A stretch of DNA of 64,000 nt from NCBI GenBank assembly GCA_035438985.1, contig DAORJK010000006.1, positions 87,924 through 151,923 on the forward strand, given 5' to 3'. Source of the stretch: UBA4408 sp002389785 (GTDB lineage: Bacteria > Bacteroidota > Bacteroidia > UBA4408). Position numbers and translations under genes: made by a program. Under the pieces are notes generated by a model that was not told the origin of the DNA, ran no database searches, and worked only from the letters and a program-made list of their open reading frames with translations. Below, piece by piece: positions 44,825 to 52,818 of this stretch; the first letter of the stretch is position 1; each line of letters starts with the position of its first letter.

Positions 44825-44957
44825 AGATACGTTTTTGTTCCTAAATTTTGAACGAATGACTTCGAATTAAAATTTTCGTTTGACTAGTAACAATTATTGG
44901 AACGCAGATTTCGCGGATTATTATGATTATCGCTGATTTGATTTCGTTGGGCAGAAA

Positions 44958-45253
44958 ACTTTTACCTTTTAATTTTATGAATTACATCCATGATAAACAG
45001 AAAATAAATTTAGGTATAATTGCAGATAAGCATAAATTTATTTCCGATTATTTGCAATTCATTGATAATTCAGTATGAATTTTTTAAAAATAAAAAACTC
45101 CTACAGCTATTCTGCTAAAGAAATATTAATTAGTAATTTCACATCCGAAATTTACTGGAAGAACACAATTTTTTTCTGGAAGAACCCAATTTTACTTATT
45201 GTTACCAATTCACAAAACTCCTACAATACCATAGTTCTAAACAAGATTCATGT
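44958..45253. other. Intergenic region upstream of serC
   Basis: About 296 bp of AT-rich DNA between the 256-bp array and serC. A 60-codon plus-strand frame at 45075-45257 overlaps the serC start by four bases, but it is low in complexity and has no family features. The serC promoter should lie here; I saw no clear -33/-7 pair. A short direct repeat TTCTGGAAGAACCCAAT/TACTGGAAGAACACAAT occurs around 45150-45195. Confidence 0.35.
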
Positions 45254-46327
45254 ATGAAAAAAGTTCACAATTTTAGCGCAGGACCCGGAATTCTACCGGC
45301 CGAAGTTATTAAGCAATCAGCCGAAGCAGTTCTTAATTTCGATAATTTAAATCTCTCTTTGCTCGAAATTTCACACCGCAGTAAAAACTTTATTGCTGTA
45401 ATGGATCAAGCGGTTGAATTGGTAAAAGACTTATTGAAATTACCTTCAGGCTATTCGGTAATTTTTGTAGGAGGAGGTGCTAGTACACAATTTGCAATGG
45501 TTCCCTACAATCTGTTAAAAACGAACGGAACTGCAGGCTATCTAAACACCGGAGTTTGGGCAAGTAAAGCCATCAAAGAAGCTAAAATAATTGGAAATAC
45601 TCAAGTTATTGCAAGTAGCGAAGACAAACAATTTTCGTACATCCCAAAAGGATATACCATTCCTGATAATCTGGATTACATGCACATTACTTCTAACAAT
45701 ACGATTTATGGAACTCAATTAAAAGAGTTTCCTAAATGTCCGGTTAGCTTGGTTTGCGATATGAGCAGCGATATTTTTTCACGCGAAATTAATGCTGCCG
45801 ATTTCGATTTGATTTATGCCGGAGCCCAAAAAAATATGGGACCTGCCGGTGCAACCTTGGTGGTGGTAAAAGACGAAATACTTGGGAAGACTGGTCGTAC
45901 GCTCCTATCCATGCTCGATTATCGTACGCACATTAAAGCCGGTAGCATGTACAATACGCCACCTGTATATCCTATTTACGTGTCGATGCTTACCATGAAA
46001 TGGTTGAAAGATAATGGCGGAGTATCTTGGATTGAAAAAATTAACGAACAAAAAGCTGCCTTACTATACTCCGAAATCGACCGAAATAGTATGTTTAAGG
46101 GTACTGTTGTGAAGGAAGACCGTTCTTTAATGAACGTAAATTTTGTACTCACCAAACCTGAACTCGAAGCTGAATTTGATGCCTTAACTAAAGCAGCAAA
46201 CTTAAGCGGATTAAAAGGTCACCGCGATGTTGGCGGATACCGTGCATCTTTATACAATGCATTGCCAATCGAAAGCGTGAAAGCCCTTGTTGAGGTGATG
46301 CAGGAATTTGAGAAAAAATCAGCCTAA
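45254..46327 (+). CDS. serC: Phosphoserine aminotransferase
   Basis: A 357-residue PLP enzyme that converts 3-phosphohydroxypyruvate and glutamate to phosphoserine, and also serves pyridoxal phosphate synthesis. The start M-K-K-V-H-N-F-S-A-G-P-G-I-L-P is diagnostic. The PLP lysine is K193 in A-G-A-Q-K-N-M-G-P-A-G, and the phosphate-binding G-G-G-A-S-T-Q is at about 73-79. H-R-x-K/S near residue 41 is present. Length is typical. It stands alone on the plus strand between the repeat zone and a minus-strand operon, with which it converges. Confidence 0.97.
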   Translation: MKKVHNFSAGPGILPAEVIKQSAEAVLNFDNLNLSLLEISHRSKNFIAVMDQAVELVKDLLKLPSGYSVIFVGGGASTQFAMVPYNLLKTNGTAGYLNTGVWASKAIKEAKIIGNTQVIASSEDKQFSYIPKGYTIPDNLDYMHITSNNTIYGTQLKEFPKCPVSLVCDMSSDIFSREINAADFDLIYAGAQKNMGPAGATLVVVKDEILGKTGRTLLSMLDYRTHIKAGSMYNTPPVYPIYVSMLTMKWLKDNGGVSWIEKINEQKAALLYSEIDRNSMFKGTVVKEDRSLMNVNFVLTKPELEAEFDALTKAANLSGLKGHRDVGGYRASLYNALPIESVKALVEVMQEFEKKSA

Positions 46328-46464
46328 TAAAATAACCTTCTATTTTCAGTAAATTTCTGTTACGAAAGTAAGAAGGGGTCTGTTGAACGGTGTTATTTTA
46401 CACAGTAAAAGTTGCGGAATTAGTCTTTGATTGCTCCCTTGTCTTGAACAAATAAGTTTGAATA

Positions 46465-46836
46465 CTAATAATTCAACAAGGTAAAAGGCAACTGAATTAA
46501 TTTAGAATAGCGCTCACCTGCCGAATGCATGTCTTTATCGTCGGGATGGTAATACCAATGAATTTCAACACTATTGTTTACTGCTATTTCCTGCAAGTAG
46601 CAAAATAATTTATACAGTTGTTTTGCAGAAGTAGTGTTGTAATATTCCAATTTAATTTTGAAAATGCTCCTTTTTGAAAAGGCGTCCTTGTTCTTCTCTA
46701 ACCAAGAAAAAATAGGTGCATAAAATGCTACTGCATCTTCGGGCAAAGAGCGATGATTAATCTCATATTCTCCCTTTTGTGCATCCAAAATAACTCCGGG
46801 GCTATCTTCTTTTGCATTAATCAGTAAGGCTTCCAT
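46465..46836 (-). CDS. SiaC-like regulatory phosphoprotein (DUF1987), copy 3
   Basis: A 123-residue paralogue of the SiaC-like proteins at 919 and 4241. The motif E-Y-Y-N-T-T-S puts Thr at residue 68, the position phosphorylated in Pseudomonas SiaC, and the C-terminal W-Y-Y-H-P-D-D-K-D-M is conserved. It starts 2 bp after the stop of a tandem SiaB-like kinase, so the two form a tight pair. It is the last gene of the operon pssA-purS-DUF2520-tandem SiaB-SiaC. The role as a phospho-switch is inferred from the family. Confidence 0.87.
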   Translation of the reverse strand: MEALLINAKEDSPGVILDAQKGEYEINHRSLPEDAVAFYAPIFSWLEKNKDAFSKRSIFKIKLEYYNTTSAKQLYKLFCYLQEIAVNNSVEIHWYYHPDDKDMHSAGERYSKLIQLPFTLLNY

Positions 46837-46838
46837 AT

Positions 46839-47978
46839 TTAGTTGGCAATATCTTCAATCTTTACCTGAACTGTAAAAAACGCAAAGTCTGCGTCAACAG
46901 GTTGAATCAGGTAAGATAAATTGTGTTTACTTTTTAACTTCATGTCAATTAATCCCAGCCCCGCTCCACGCTGATCAACCCGTTCTTCGGCCATCAATAA
47001 ACTATTAAATAATTCCGACAGTTTGGATGAATCCGAGTTATTTACACGTTCTAATTTCTCAGTTAAAGCAGGAACTCTTGATGCATAAATTAAATTCCCG
47101 GAAGTAATGATGTAACGCTCTTCGTGTCGTTCAATCATAAAAACTCCTTTGTGTTTCTCGTTTCCGTCGAGCGTAGTATTTGCATGCTTGTAAATATTTT
47201 GTATTAACTCAACAATAATATTTACAATCCGTTTTCTAAACAATAGTTGATTGTCTCTGCTCATATTGCCTTCGGTCATGTTTAGAACCGTTTTCATGTT
47301 TTCGTGGTTAAAATCACCTTGAAAAACAAAATTCAGATTTTTATTCAGCACAATTTGGTGAAAGCTTTTTGCGGCATCCAATGCTTCCGGCTCAATATGG
47401 TCAAGTGTATTATCTTTACCACCCGAAAGTGTAACCTTTGATTGAAAGTAAAAAAACGATTTTTTTGTATTAATCGGATTGAAAGCAAAGGCTAATTTGT
47501 TTCCCGATTTACGCGCCATTTCAATTAATCCTAAACCGGCCCCACCTTTATTCGACAATTCGCCCATATCCAATACTTCACGGTAATAGCTTTTGAGGCT
47601 TTCCGGATCTAAACTATTTACTTTTTCAAGCTTGTGCACCAAGGGCTCAACTTTGTCAACGTCGATTAAGTTTCCGGAAGTGATATAATAATCTTGTGCT
47701 TTACGCTGAATGATAAACAAACTAGAATTGTCATTTGACAGATCATCAACTGCTTCGGTATGTCGAGTAATATTTTGAAGCGACTCCACCATGATGAAAA
47801 AAACCTTCTTTTTTAAAGCCGAAGGTTCATTCACAATTTGCATGTTTGTTTCGGCCAACGATAAAATGGTTTCGTTTAAATGATCACTAAAATCACCTTT
47901 ATAAATATAGCTTAAGCTAAATGCAGATAGGTGGGTGTATAACTGATAAACAAAACTAAGCTCGCTATTTTCCTTCAT
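46839..47978 (-). CDS. Tandem-duplicated SiaB-like kinase
   Basis: A 379-residue protein made of two SiaB-like kinase domains, about 1-185 and 200-379. Each has the N-box-like segment (M-V-E-S-L-Q-N-I-T-R-H and V-E-L-I-Q-N-I-Y-K-H), the family motif I-T-S-G-N-L-I, and the glycine lid (G-G-A-G-L-G-L-I-E-M and R-G-A-G-L-G-L-I-D-M). Pseudomonas SiaB has only one such domain. Both copies keep the expected nucleotide-binding residues, so neither is an obvious pseudo-kinase. The ATG at 47978 lies 14 bp inside the DUF2520 gene, and the cognate SiaC-like gene follows after 2 bp. A fused dimer-like kinase is the simplest reading. Confidence 0.83.
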   Translation of the reverse strand: MKENSELSFVYQLYTHLSAFSLSYIYKGDFSDHLNETILSLAETNMQIVNEPSALKKKVFFIMVESLQNITRHTEAVDDLSNDNSSLFIIQRKAQDYYITSGNLIDVDKVEPLVHKLEKVNSLDPESLKSYYREVLDMGELSNKGGAGLGLIEMARKSGNKLAFAFNPINTKKSFFYFQSKVTLSGGKDNTLDHIEPEALDAAKSFHQIVLNKNLNFVFQGDFNHENMKTVLNMTEGNMSRDNQLLFRKRIVNIIVELIQNIYKHANTTLDGNEKHKGVFMIERHEERYIITSGNLIYASRVPALTEKLERVNNSDSSKLSELFNSLLMAEERVDQRGAGLGLIDMKLKSKHNLSYLIQPVDADFAFFTVQVKIEDIAN

Positions 47979-48756
47979 TCCGGTTAGTAAAATCTAGAAT
48001 ACTTTTGGATACTAATGTATATATTTTTTTAAAACCTTTTTCGTTTTTCAAAAAACTCAAATGCTGATTCATCACTTTTTTGTCATTTCGAATTGCCGGT
48101 CCTGTTTGTAAAAATTGCGGAGAACCTTTTTGTGCTTTAGCTGCTGTTTCTTGAATTAATGGATGTAACAAGGAAAAAGGAAGTTCTTGTTGTTGTAGTA
48201 ATTGCTCCGCAACAGTAAACATATGATTGGTGAAGTTACAGGCAAATACTGCAGCAATATGCACTGCCTTGCGCTGTTCGGAATTTATTACCGTGATGTT
48301 TTTACTGAGCAAGGAAGCAAGCTGTTTAATCAATTTGAAAGCTTTGGGCGAATTTGCTTCAAGTAAGATGGGCACCTTTTTAAAATCGATGGACCTTGTT
48401 TTAGTGAAAGTTTGAAGTGGATATAAAACTCCATAACTAGCAAATTTTTTTGCAAATACTGAACTGCTCACCGATCCAGAAGTGTGAATAATTAAACCGG
48501 GTACAAAGCCAAGTTTAGATAACAACTCTTCAATAGCGTCGTCCTTTACCGCTACTATGTAAACATCTGCATTTTGAGGTAATTGGGTAAGCGAGTTTGT
48601 TGCAGCTGCTTTTACTTTCGCAGCCAGTGTTTGGGCATTAGCTAAAGTTTTACTGTAAATAGAAAGTATGCTGCAATTGCGTCGCTTCAATGCCAATGCC
48701 AACTGCGTAGCAACGTTTCCCGAACCTAATATAACAATACTTAAATTTTGCGCCAT
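47965..48756 (-). CDS. Rossmann-fold/DUF2520 protein
   Basis: A 263-residue protein with an N-terminal NAD(P)-binding Rossmann fold (V-I-L-G-S-G-N-V-A-T-Q-L at about 8-19) and a C-terminal all-helical DUF2520 domain (A-A-V-F-A-C-N-F-T-N-H-M-F and L-L-H-P-L-I-Q-E-T). The fold resembles F420/NADPH oxidoreductases and pyrroline-5-carboxylate reductase, but no substrate is established for this family. H-T-S-G-S-V is the conserved loop. It lies 35 bp after purS and overlaps the tandem SiaB gene by 14 bp. Confidence 0.9.
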   Translation of the reverse strand: MAQNLSIVILGSGNVATQLALALKRRNCSILSIYSKTLANAQTLAAKVKAAATNSLTQLPQNADVYIVAVKDDAIEELLSKLGFVPGLIIHTSGSVSSSVFAKKFASYGVLYPLQTFTKTRSIDFKKVPILLEANSPKAFKLIKQLASLLSKNITVINSEQRKAVHIAAVFACNFTNHMFTVAEQLLQQQELPFSLLHPLIQETAAKAQKGSPQFLQTGPAIRNDKKVMNQHLSFLKNEKGFKKIYTLVSKSILDFTNRNEGK

Positions 48757-48791
48757 GGCTGAAATTTACTCAATTTGCGCATTCCGTTTTT

Positions 48792-49043
48792 TTATTCCTG
48801 CACCAATTCAAAATGATAACTTTCCATAATTTGATTTGCCAACAATTTCTTACATGCCTCATCTACCTTTGAATGAGCAGTTTCCTTTGTGTCGGCTTCC
48901 ACTTCAAGGGTGATGTGCTTTCCGATGCGAACATTTTCGATTTCAGATAAGTGTAAGTTTTTCATGCTTGCTGTAACTGCTTTTCCTTGCGGATCAAGTA
49001 ATGCTTTTAATGGCATAACGTCTATTTCAGCTCTAAATTTCAT
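48792..49043 (-). CDS. purS: Phosphoribosylformylglycinamidine synthase subunit PurS
   Basis: An 83-residue protein of the PurS family. PurS bridges PurL and PurQ in the complex that makes FGAM in purine synthesis. The family pattern K-F-R-A-E-I-D-V-x-x-L-K-A-L-L-D-P-Q-G-K-A-V is present near the N-terminus, followed by a G-K-x-x-x-L-E-V-E-A strand. A separate purS implies that this organism uses the small-PurL three-subunit enzyme; purL and purQ are not in the window. It lies 57 bp after pssA on the same strand. Confidence 0.93.
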   Translation of the reverse strand: MKFRAEIDVMPLKALLDPQGKAVTASMKNLHLSEIENVRIGKHITLEVEADTKETAHSKVDEACKKLLANQIMESYHFELVQE

Positions 49044-49100
49044 TTTTCAAAGTATTGATTGTATTAATTGATATATTTTAATTTTTATTGTTTTGAAGTA

Positions 49101-49829
49101 CTAAGAACGGTTGAATACAAAGTTATTCAAAACCGAAAGCAACACATATAGTAAAATGATGAAGGGTAGACCCGTATATTGAAACAAAACCAGAAACACC
49201 AAAGAAAGTAGAAGAAATATAAAACGTATTTTATTTTCTTTCCAACTGAAGTTTTTAAATTTTAAGGAAAACAAAGGTATTTCACTTACCATTAAAAATG
49301 AACTTACAATGGTAATACAAATCAATACAGGTAAACGATGCAGCGGTGCAGCAATAAAAGAATCGGGTTGATAAATCAAAATCAGCGGCAATGAAGCTAT
49401 AAGTATGGTATTGGCCGGAACCGGAACGCCAATAAAAGATTCAGATTGACGAGTGTCAATATTAAATTTTGCTAAGCGCAAGGCCGAAAAAACTGGTATC
49501 ATTAAACCAAAATAGGCAATGTTCCATTTTATATCGCTGTTGTTGAGCATTCCATAAGTTTCGAAAACCGATGTAGTAATGAGCTGATACATAATAAATC
49601 CGGGTACTACTCCAAAAGTAACCATATCGGCTAAGGAATCGAGTTGCTTGCCAAGTTCCGATTTAACATGAAGTAAACGAGCCACCGCACCATCTAAAAA
49701 ATCGAAAATAGCTGCTGCTGCCAACAAATAAGCAGCCAAGTCGAGTGCCTTATGAAATACACTTATCAGTGCCAAACAACCACAAATGAGGTTGAGACAA
49801 GTAATGAAATTGGGAATTTGCTTTTTCAC
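49101..49829 (-). CDS. pssA: CDP-diacylglycerol-serine O-phosphatidyltransferase
   Basis: A 242-residue integral membrane enzyme that makes phosphatidylserine, the precursor of phosphatidylethanolamine. The CDP-alcohol phosphatidyltransferase motif D-G-A-x-A-R-x8-G-x3-D-x3-D is complete (D-G-A-V-A-R ... G-K-Q-L-D-S-L-A-D, about 47-69). About seven or eight transmembrane helices are predicted. The start M-K-K-Q-I-P-N-F-I-T-C-L-N-L-I-C-G matches the PssA subfamily. It is the first gene of the minus-strand operon that ends in the SiaB/SiaC pair. Confidence 0.95.
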   Translation of the reverse strand: MKKQIPNFITCLNLICGCLALISVFHKALDLAAYLLAAAAIFDFLDGAVARLLHVKSELGKQLDSLADMVTFGVVPGFIMYQLITTSVFETYGMLNNSDIKWNIAYFGLMIPVFSALRLAKFNIDTRQSESFIGVPVPANTILIASLPLILIYQPDSFIAAPLHRLPVLICITIVSSFLMVSEIPLFSLKFKNFSWKENKIRFIFLLLSLVFLVLFQYTGLPFIILLYVLLSVLNNFVFNRS

Positions 49830-49965
49830 TTTACAAAGAAAACTAATTTTTTAAGCTTAGCCAATTCAATTTTTTATGCTGTATTTTTTACACTTCTTGC
49901 TCCTTTTTGCATTATTCATAAATAAACTTGAATTTCATCCGGTCAACTATTAACAATATTTACTC

Positions 49966-51357
49966 TTGCAAAACTATCGATTGGTACTTCGAATTTGTGC
50001 AGTGCTCCTTTTGACGCTCTTTGTAGTACTTAGCTACTATACACATTTTGCTGCCGATGATTTTTTCTTTATAGCCTCCCAAAAAACTATCGGAACTTTG
50101 GCTACAGTAAATATGTGTTACACTACTTTCAGTGGCAGATGGGTAGCTTATGCGCTAACTGCGGGCTTACTCGAAACTGCTTCAAATGCATACTTTTTAC
50201 CGGTTTTTACTTTGGTTATTTTTCTAACTAGCCTATATACTTGTTACCTGTGCGTAATCAGAATTTGTTTTTTTGCATCAATTACCATCAGTAAAAGTGA
50301 ATCCTTGCTCAATGCAGTTTTATTTTTGGGAAGTTTTTTCTTTGCGAGTTTTTCAATTGCTGAAACCTGGTTTTGGTATACCGCTGTTTGCTCCTACTTA
50401 ATCAGCTTGCTTTTGTTTTTATTATTATTGAATGAATTAATATCTCCCAACAATTCTTTTGCAGGATACTTTATTTTGTTGTTTGCTTCTATTTATATTG
50501 GAGGAGCCAGCGAATCGTTTGCAATTGTAAGTTGTATCATTTTATTTTTGATAAGCCTCGTTTCTTATTTTAAATTCGATTTAATTACAAGCATCCGTAT
50601 TTCTTTTCAAATTCGAAAAATAAGTATCGCAATTGTGTTGCTTTTGCTTTCATTTGGTTTTACAGCAATGGCACCGGGAAATGAACTAAGACACTCGCAA
50701 TTACCTCATCCTGGTGTAGCTTACAGTGCCTTAATCCCTTTTAAAGCTTTGTTAAAATGTGCTTATCTATTTTTGATGGGCCCCTTTTGGAAATCGCTTC
50801 TGTTTTGCATTCCCTGGTTTTTTATAGGAGCCGATGTAAAAAACAGAACAGTGGTTACCGGGTTACAATTTTTGAAAAAAACCGGCAAGGCATTTCTAGT
50901 ATTTATACTATTCTGTTTCCTAATGCTTGTTCCCGCGTCGGTTATATTAAGCGAAACACCTCCTGCTCGAGCTCTTAGTCAATTAAGTTTTTTAATTGGT
51001 TGTAGCCTAAGCCTTTGGTTTTTGATTGCCGGCATGTCGCTAAAAATATCGAATAAACAACTTCTGCGTTTTAAAGTGATTCATGCTTGCTGTTTGCTTA
51101 CGTTTTTAGTTTATACACTGTTCTCACAAACATCAACATTAAAAAAATACGATACCGCATATCGGCAGCGAATGGAAATTCTTTCACAAAATGAACTTAA
51201 AACAGGTATTGCAGGTTTGAAATTGGATCCCTTGCCATCAAGCGGAATGCTTTATTCGGCGGAACTTTCGCAGGATAGTACGTTTTATACCAACCGGCAT
51301 TTACAAAAAGCCATGGGTATAAAATATGGCATTTTTAGTAGGAGTTCTCCCGAATAA
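49966..51357 (+). CDS. Polytopic membrane protein, DUF6056-like (possible GT-C type)
   Basis: A 463-residue protein with about ten transmembrane helices. An extracytoplasmic loop after helix 1 has A-A-D-D-F-F-F, and F-S-G-R-W-V-A follows; together with M-A-P-G-N-E these resemble DUF6056 proteins, which look like GT-C-type glycosyltransferases whose catalytic acidic residues sit in the first loop. The start is uncertain: the frame opens at a TTG (49966) that overlaps a TACTCTTG promoter-like box, and another TTG at 49981 would still keep helix 1. No operon partner is on the same strand. Function unproven. Confidence 0.74.
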   Translation: MQNYRLVLRICAVLLLTLFVVLSYYTHFAADDFFFIASQKTIGTLATVNMCYTTFSGRWVAYALTAGLLETASNAYFLPVFTLVIFLTSLYTCYLCVIRICFFASITISKSESLLNAVLFLGSFFFASFSIAETWFWYTAVCSYLISLLLFLLLLNELISPNNSFAGYFILLFASIYIGGASESFAIVSCIILFLISLVSYFKFDLITSIRISFQIRKISIAIVLLLLSFGFTAMAPGNELRHSQLPHPGVAYSALIPFKALLKCAYLFLMGPFWKSLLFCIPWFFIGADVKNRTVVTGLQFLKKTGKAFLVFILFCFLMLVPASVILSETPPARALSQLSFLIGCSLSLWFLIAGMSLKISNKQLLRFKVIHACCLLTFLVYTLFSQTSTLKKYDTAYRQRMEILSQNELKTGIAGLKLDPLPSSGMLYSAELSQDSTFYTNRHLQKAMGIKYGIFSRSSPE

Positions 51358-51398
51358 TCAAGCTAATTTAACACCAACACAGCATTCTATCATCCAAG

Positions 51399-51797
51399 TT
51401 ATAGCAGTATCAAAAACCCAACTAAGGCTACTGCAAAATATGCGGTTAAGTCGGCGGCTCCTGCATAATCCTTTGCTATTCTTAATCCCAAAAACAAACA
51501 AAGCAGACTAGCACTTGAAAGCACAATTCCTATTCGGGCAAATAATAAATTTCCATACAATGATTGAAAAACACCCAAAAAACAAGTTAAACCGGATAGT
51601 AATTCAAGACAAGTAATTAAGATAAAGAGTATACCTACTCTATTTTTAAATATACTTTCGTGAAATACTTCGGTGAGGTACTCAATGTTACCATTTCGGT
51701 TGAGCAATTTATCAAAGGACGATTGCAAAAAAAGTATGGCAAAAAATAAGGAAACTAAAATTGGTCCAATAAATTCGAATGAAGTACTTTGTAACAT
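51399..51797 (-). CDS. DoxX-like membrane protein
   Basis: A 132-residue membrane protein with four hydrophobic helices when started at the ATG at 51797 (M-L-Q-S-T-S-F-E-F); an in-frame ATG at 51821 would add eight residues. The pattern L-F-L-Q-S-S-F-D-K-L in helix 1 and C-L-E-L-L-S-G-L in helix 2 fits the DoxX/MauE-type superfamily. Members are often linked to thiol or quinone redox chemistry, but no partner enzyme is nearby. It converges with the DUF6056-like gene. Confidence 0.78.
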   Translation of the reverse strand: MLQSTSFEFIGPILVSLFFAILFLQSSFDKLLNRNGNIEYLTEVFHESIFKNRVGILFILITCLELLSGLTCFLGVFQSLYGNLLFARIGIVLSSASLLCLFLGLRIAKDYAGAADLTAYFAVALVGFLILL

Positions 51798-51821
51798 AGT
51801 AATTGCTTCAATTTTTTTCAA

Positions 51822-52141
51822 AGATACAACTATCTAAAATTAATACGTAGAACCGTGAATGGAAGAAACTGAATTAGCCGCTTGAAGTTTTTTATTCTGC
51901 AATTGTTAAAGCAAAATTTATTGTCAAAAAATCTCAATCCATTTTATTTAAAACGCCCTATGTGAAGTTGCATTTTGCTTAAAAAATCATAAAATAAATT
52001 CCTTTACTTATCGTTGCTCTACATCTACTTAATCTTTCAAAATGTTGCCTTCCATCACAACTCCGATACTTCTCTCGAGCATCAAAAGATAGATTTTAAA
52101 AAGCCTTTAGTTAGGATCAAATATAAGCACCAATATTTGCT
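51822..52141. other. Intergenic region between DoxX-like gene and queE
   Basis: About 320 bp with no supported gene. It is AT-rich and ends at the promoter-like box of queE. No preQ1 riboswitch, terminator hairpin or repeat was recognised. Confidence 0.35.
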
Positions 52142-52149
52142 TACTTTTG
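52142..52149 (+). promoter_or_regulatory. queE -7 promoter box, possible leaderless start
   Basis: TACTTTTG matches TAnnTTTG and ends 6 bp before the ATG at 52156, the same spacing as at the YwqK-like gene (37835-37842). Transcription would begin at or next to the start codon. A matching -33 box 19 bp upstream is not evident. Confidence 0.5.
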
Positions 52150-52155
52150 CATGCT

Positions 52156-52809
52156 ATGAATTCAAACGCTGAAATTACATTTGCGCAGGAAATTGAAGAA
52201 GGTACAATGTTACCGCTGATGGAAGAGTTTTATACCATTCAGGGAGAAGGTGCCAACACCGGAAAGCCTGCCTATTTTATTCGCCTGGGCGGTTGTGATG
52301 TTGGTTGCCATTGGTGCGATGTTAAAGAAAGCTGGAATGCTGCACTGCATGCCCCTACCCTTGCCGATACTATTGTTGCGCATGCCGCATCTTTTCCTGC
52401 AAAAGCTGTGGTGGTTACCGGTGGTGAACCGCTCACCTATAACCTCAATTACCTTACTGCACAATTAAAAAAACACCAAATACAAGCATTTATTGAAACC
52501 AGTGGTGCATATCCTCTCAGTGGAACCTGGGATTGGATTTGTTTGTCGCCAAAAAAAACTAGCCCACCCTTACCAACAATTTTTGAAAAAGCACACGAAC
52601 TCAAGGTAATTATTTACAATAAGAATGATTTTGAATGGGCAGAACAAAATGCAGCGCAAGTGTTAAAATTGAATCCTACTTGCCGCTTATTTCTGCAACC
52701 CGAATGGAGCCGTCGTGAACAAATGACGCCACTTTTGGTCGACTATGTAATGAAGCATCCCAAATGGAACATTTCACTTCAAACTCACAAATACCTTCAT
52801 ATTCCTTAA
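52156..52809 (+). CDS. queE: 7-carboxy-7-deazaguanine synthase
   Basis: A 217-residue radical SAM enzyme of queuosine synthesis that converts carboxytetrahydropterin to 7-carboxy-7-deazaguanine. The cluster-binding cysteines are C-D-V-G-C-H-W-C (spacing CxxxCxxC, as in most QueE). E-F-Y-T-I-Q-G-E-G and V-V-T-G-G-E-P-L are also typical. The ATG at 52156 is preferred; a TTG three codons upstream lies inside the promoter-like box. No other queuosine gene is nearby. The PorE-like gene follows after 9 bp. Confidence 0.95.
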   Translation: MNSNAEITFAQEIEEGTMLPLMEEFYTIQGEGANTGKPAYFIRLGGCDVGCHWCDVKESWNAALHAPTLADTIVAHAASFPAKAVVVTGGEPLTYNLNYLTAQLKKHQIQAFIETSGAYPLSGTWDWICLSPKKTSPPLPTIFEKAHELKVIIYNKNDFEWAEQNAAQVLKLNPTCRLFLQPEWSRREQMTPLLVDYVMKHPKWNISLQTHKYLHIP

Positions 52810-52818
52810 CCTTCATTT

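Larger units (their letters stand above)
44171..44957. repeat. 256-bp tandem array carrying the 5' end of the GyrI-like gene
   Basis: Three head-to-tail units start at 44171, 44428 and 44684, with a short partial fourth at 44940. The first unit is 257 bp because it has GTTGGGG where the others have GTTGGG. Each unit holds the start and first 44 codons of the GyrI-like gene plus an upstream spacer that contains ACGCAGATTTCGCGGATTAT, a sequence typical of Bacteroidota intergenic repeats. The sequence TTTGATTTCGTTGGG occurs both inside the gene and in the spacer, so recombination at this short match could have made the array. The units look identical apart from the G, so the event is recent. Confidence 0.9.

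Noticed and set aside
44411..44870. Two identical 67-codon plus-strand frames in the 256-bp array
   Set aside because: They are antisense shadows of the duplicated GyrI-like gene start.
45075..45257. 60-codon plus-strand frame before serC
   Set aside because: Low complexity (Asn, Ile, Phe, Ser rich), no family, and a four-base overlap with serC alone is not enough evidence.
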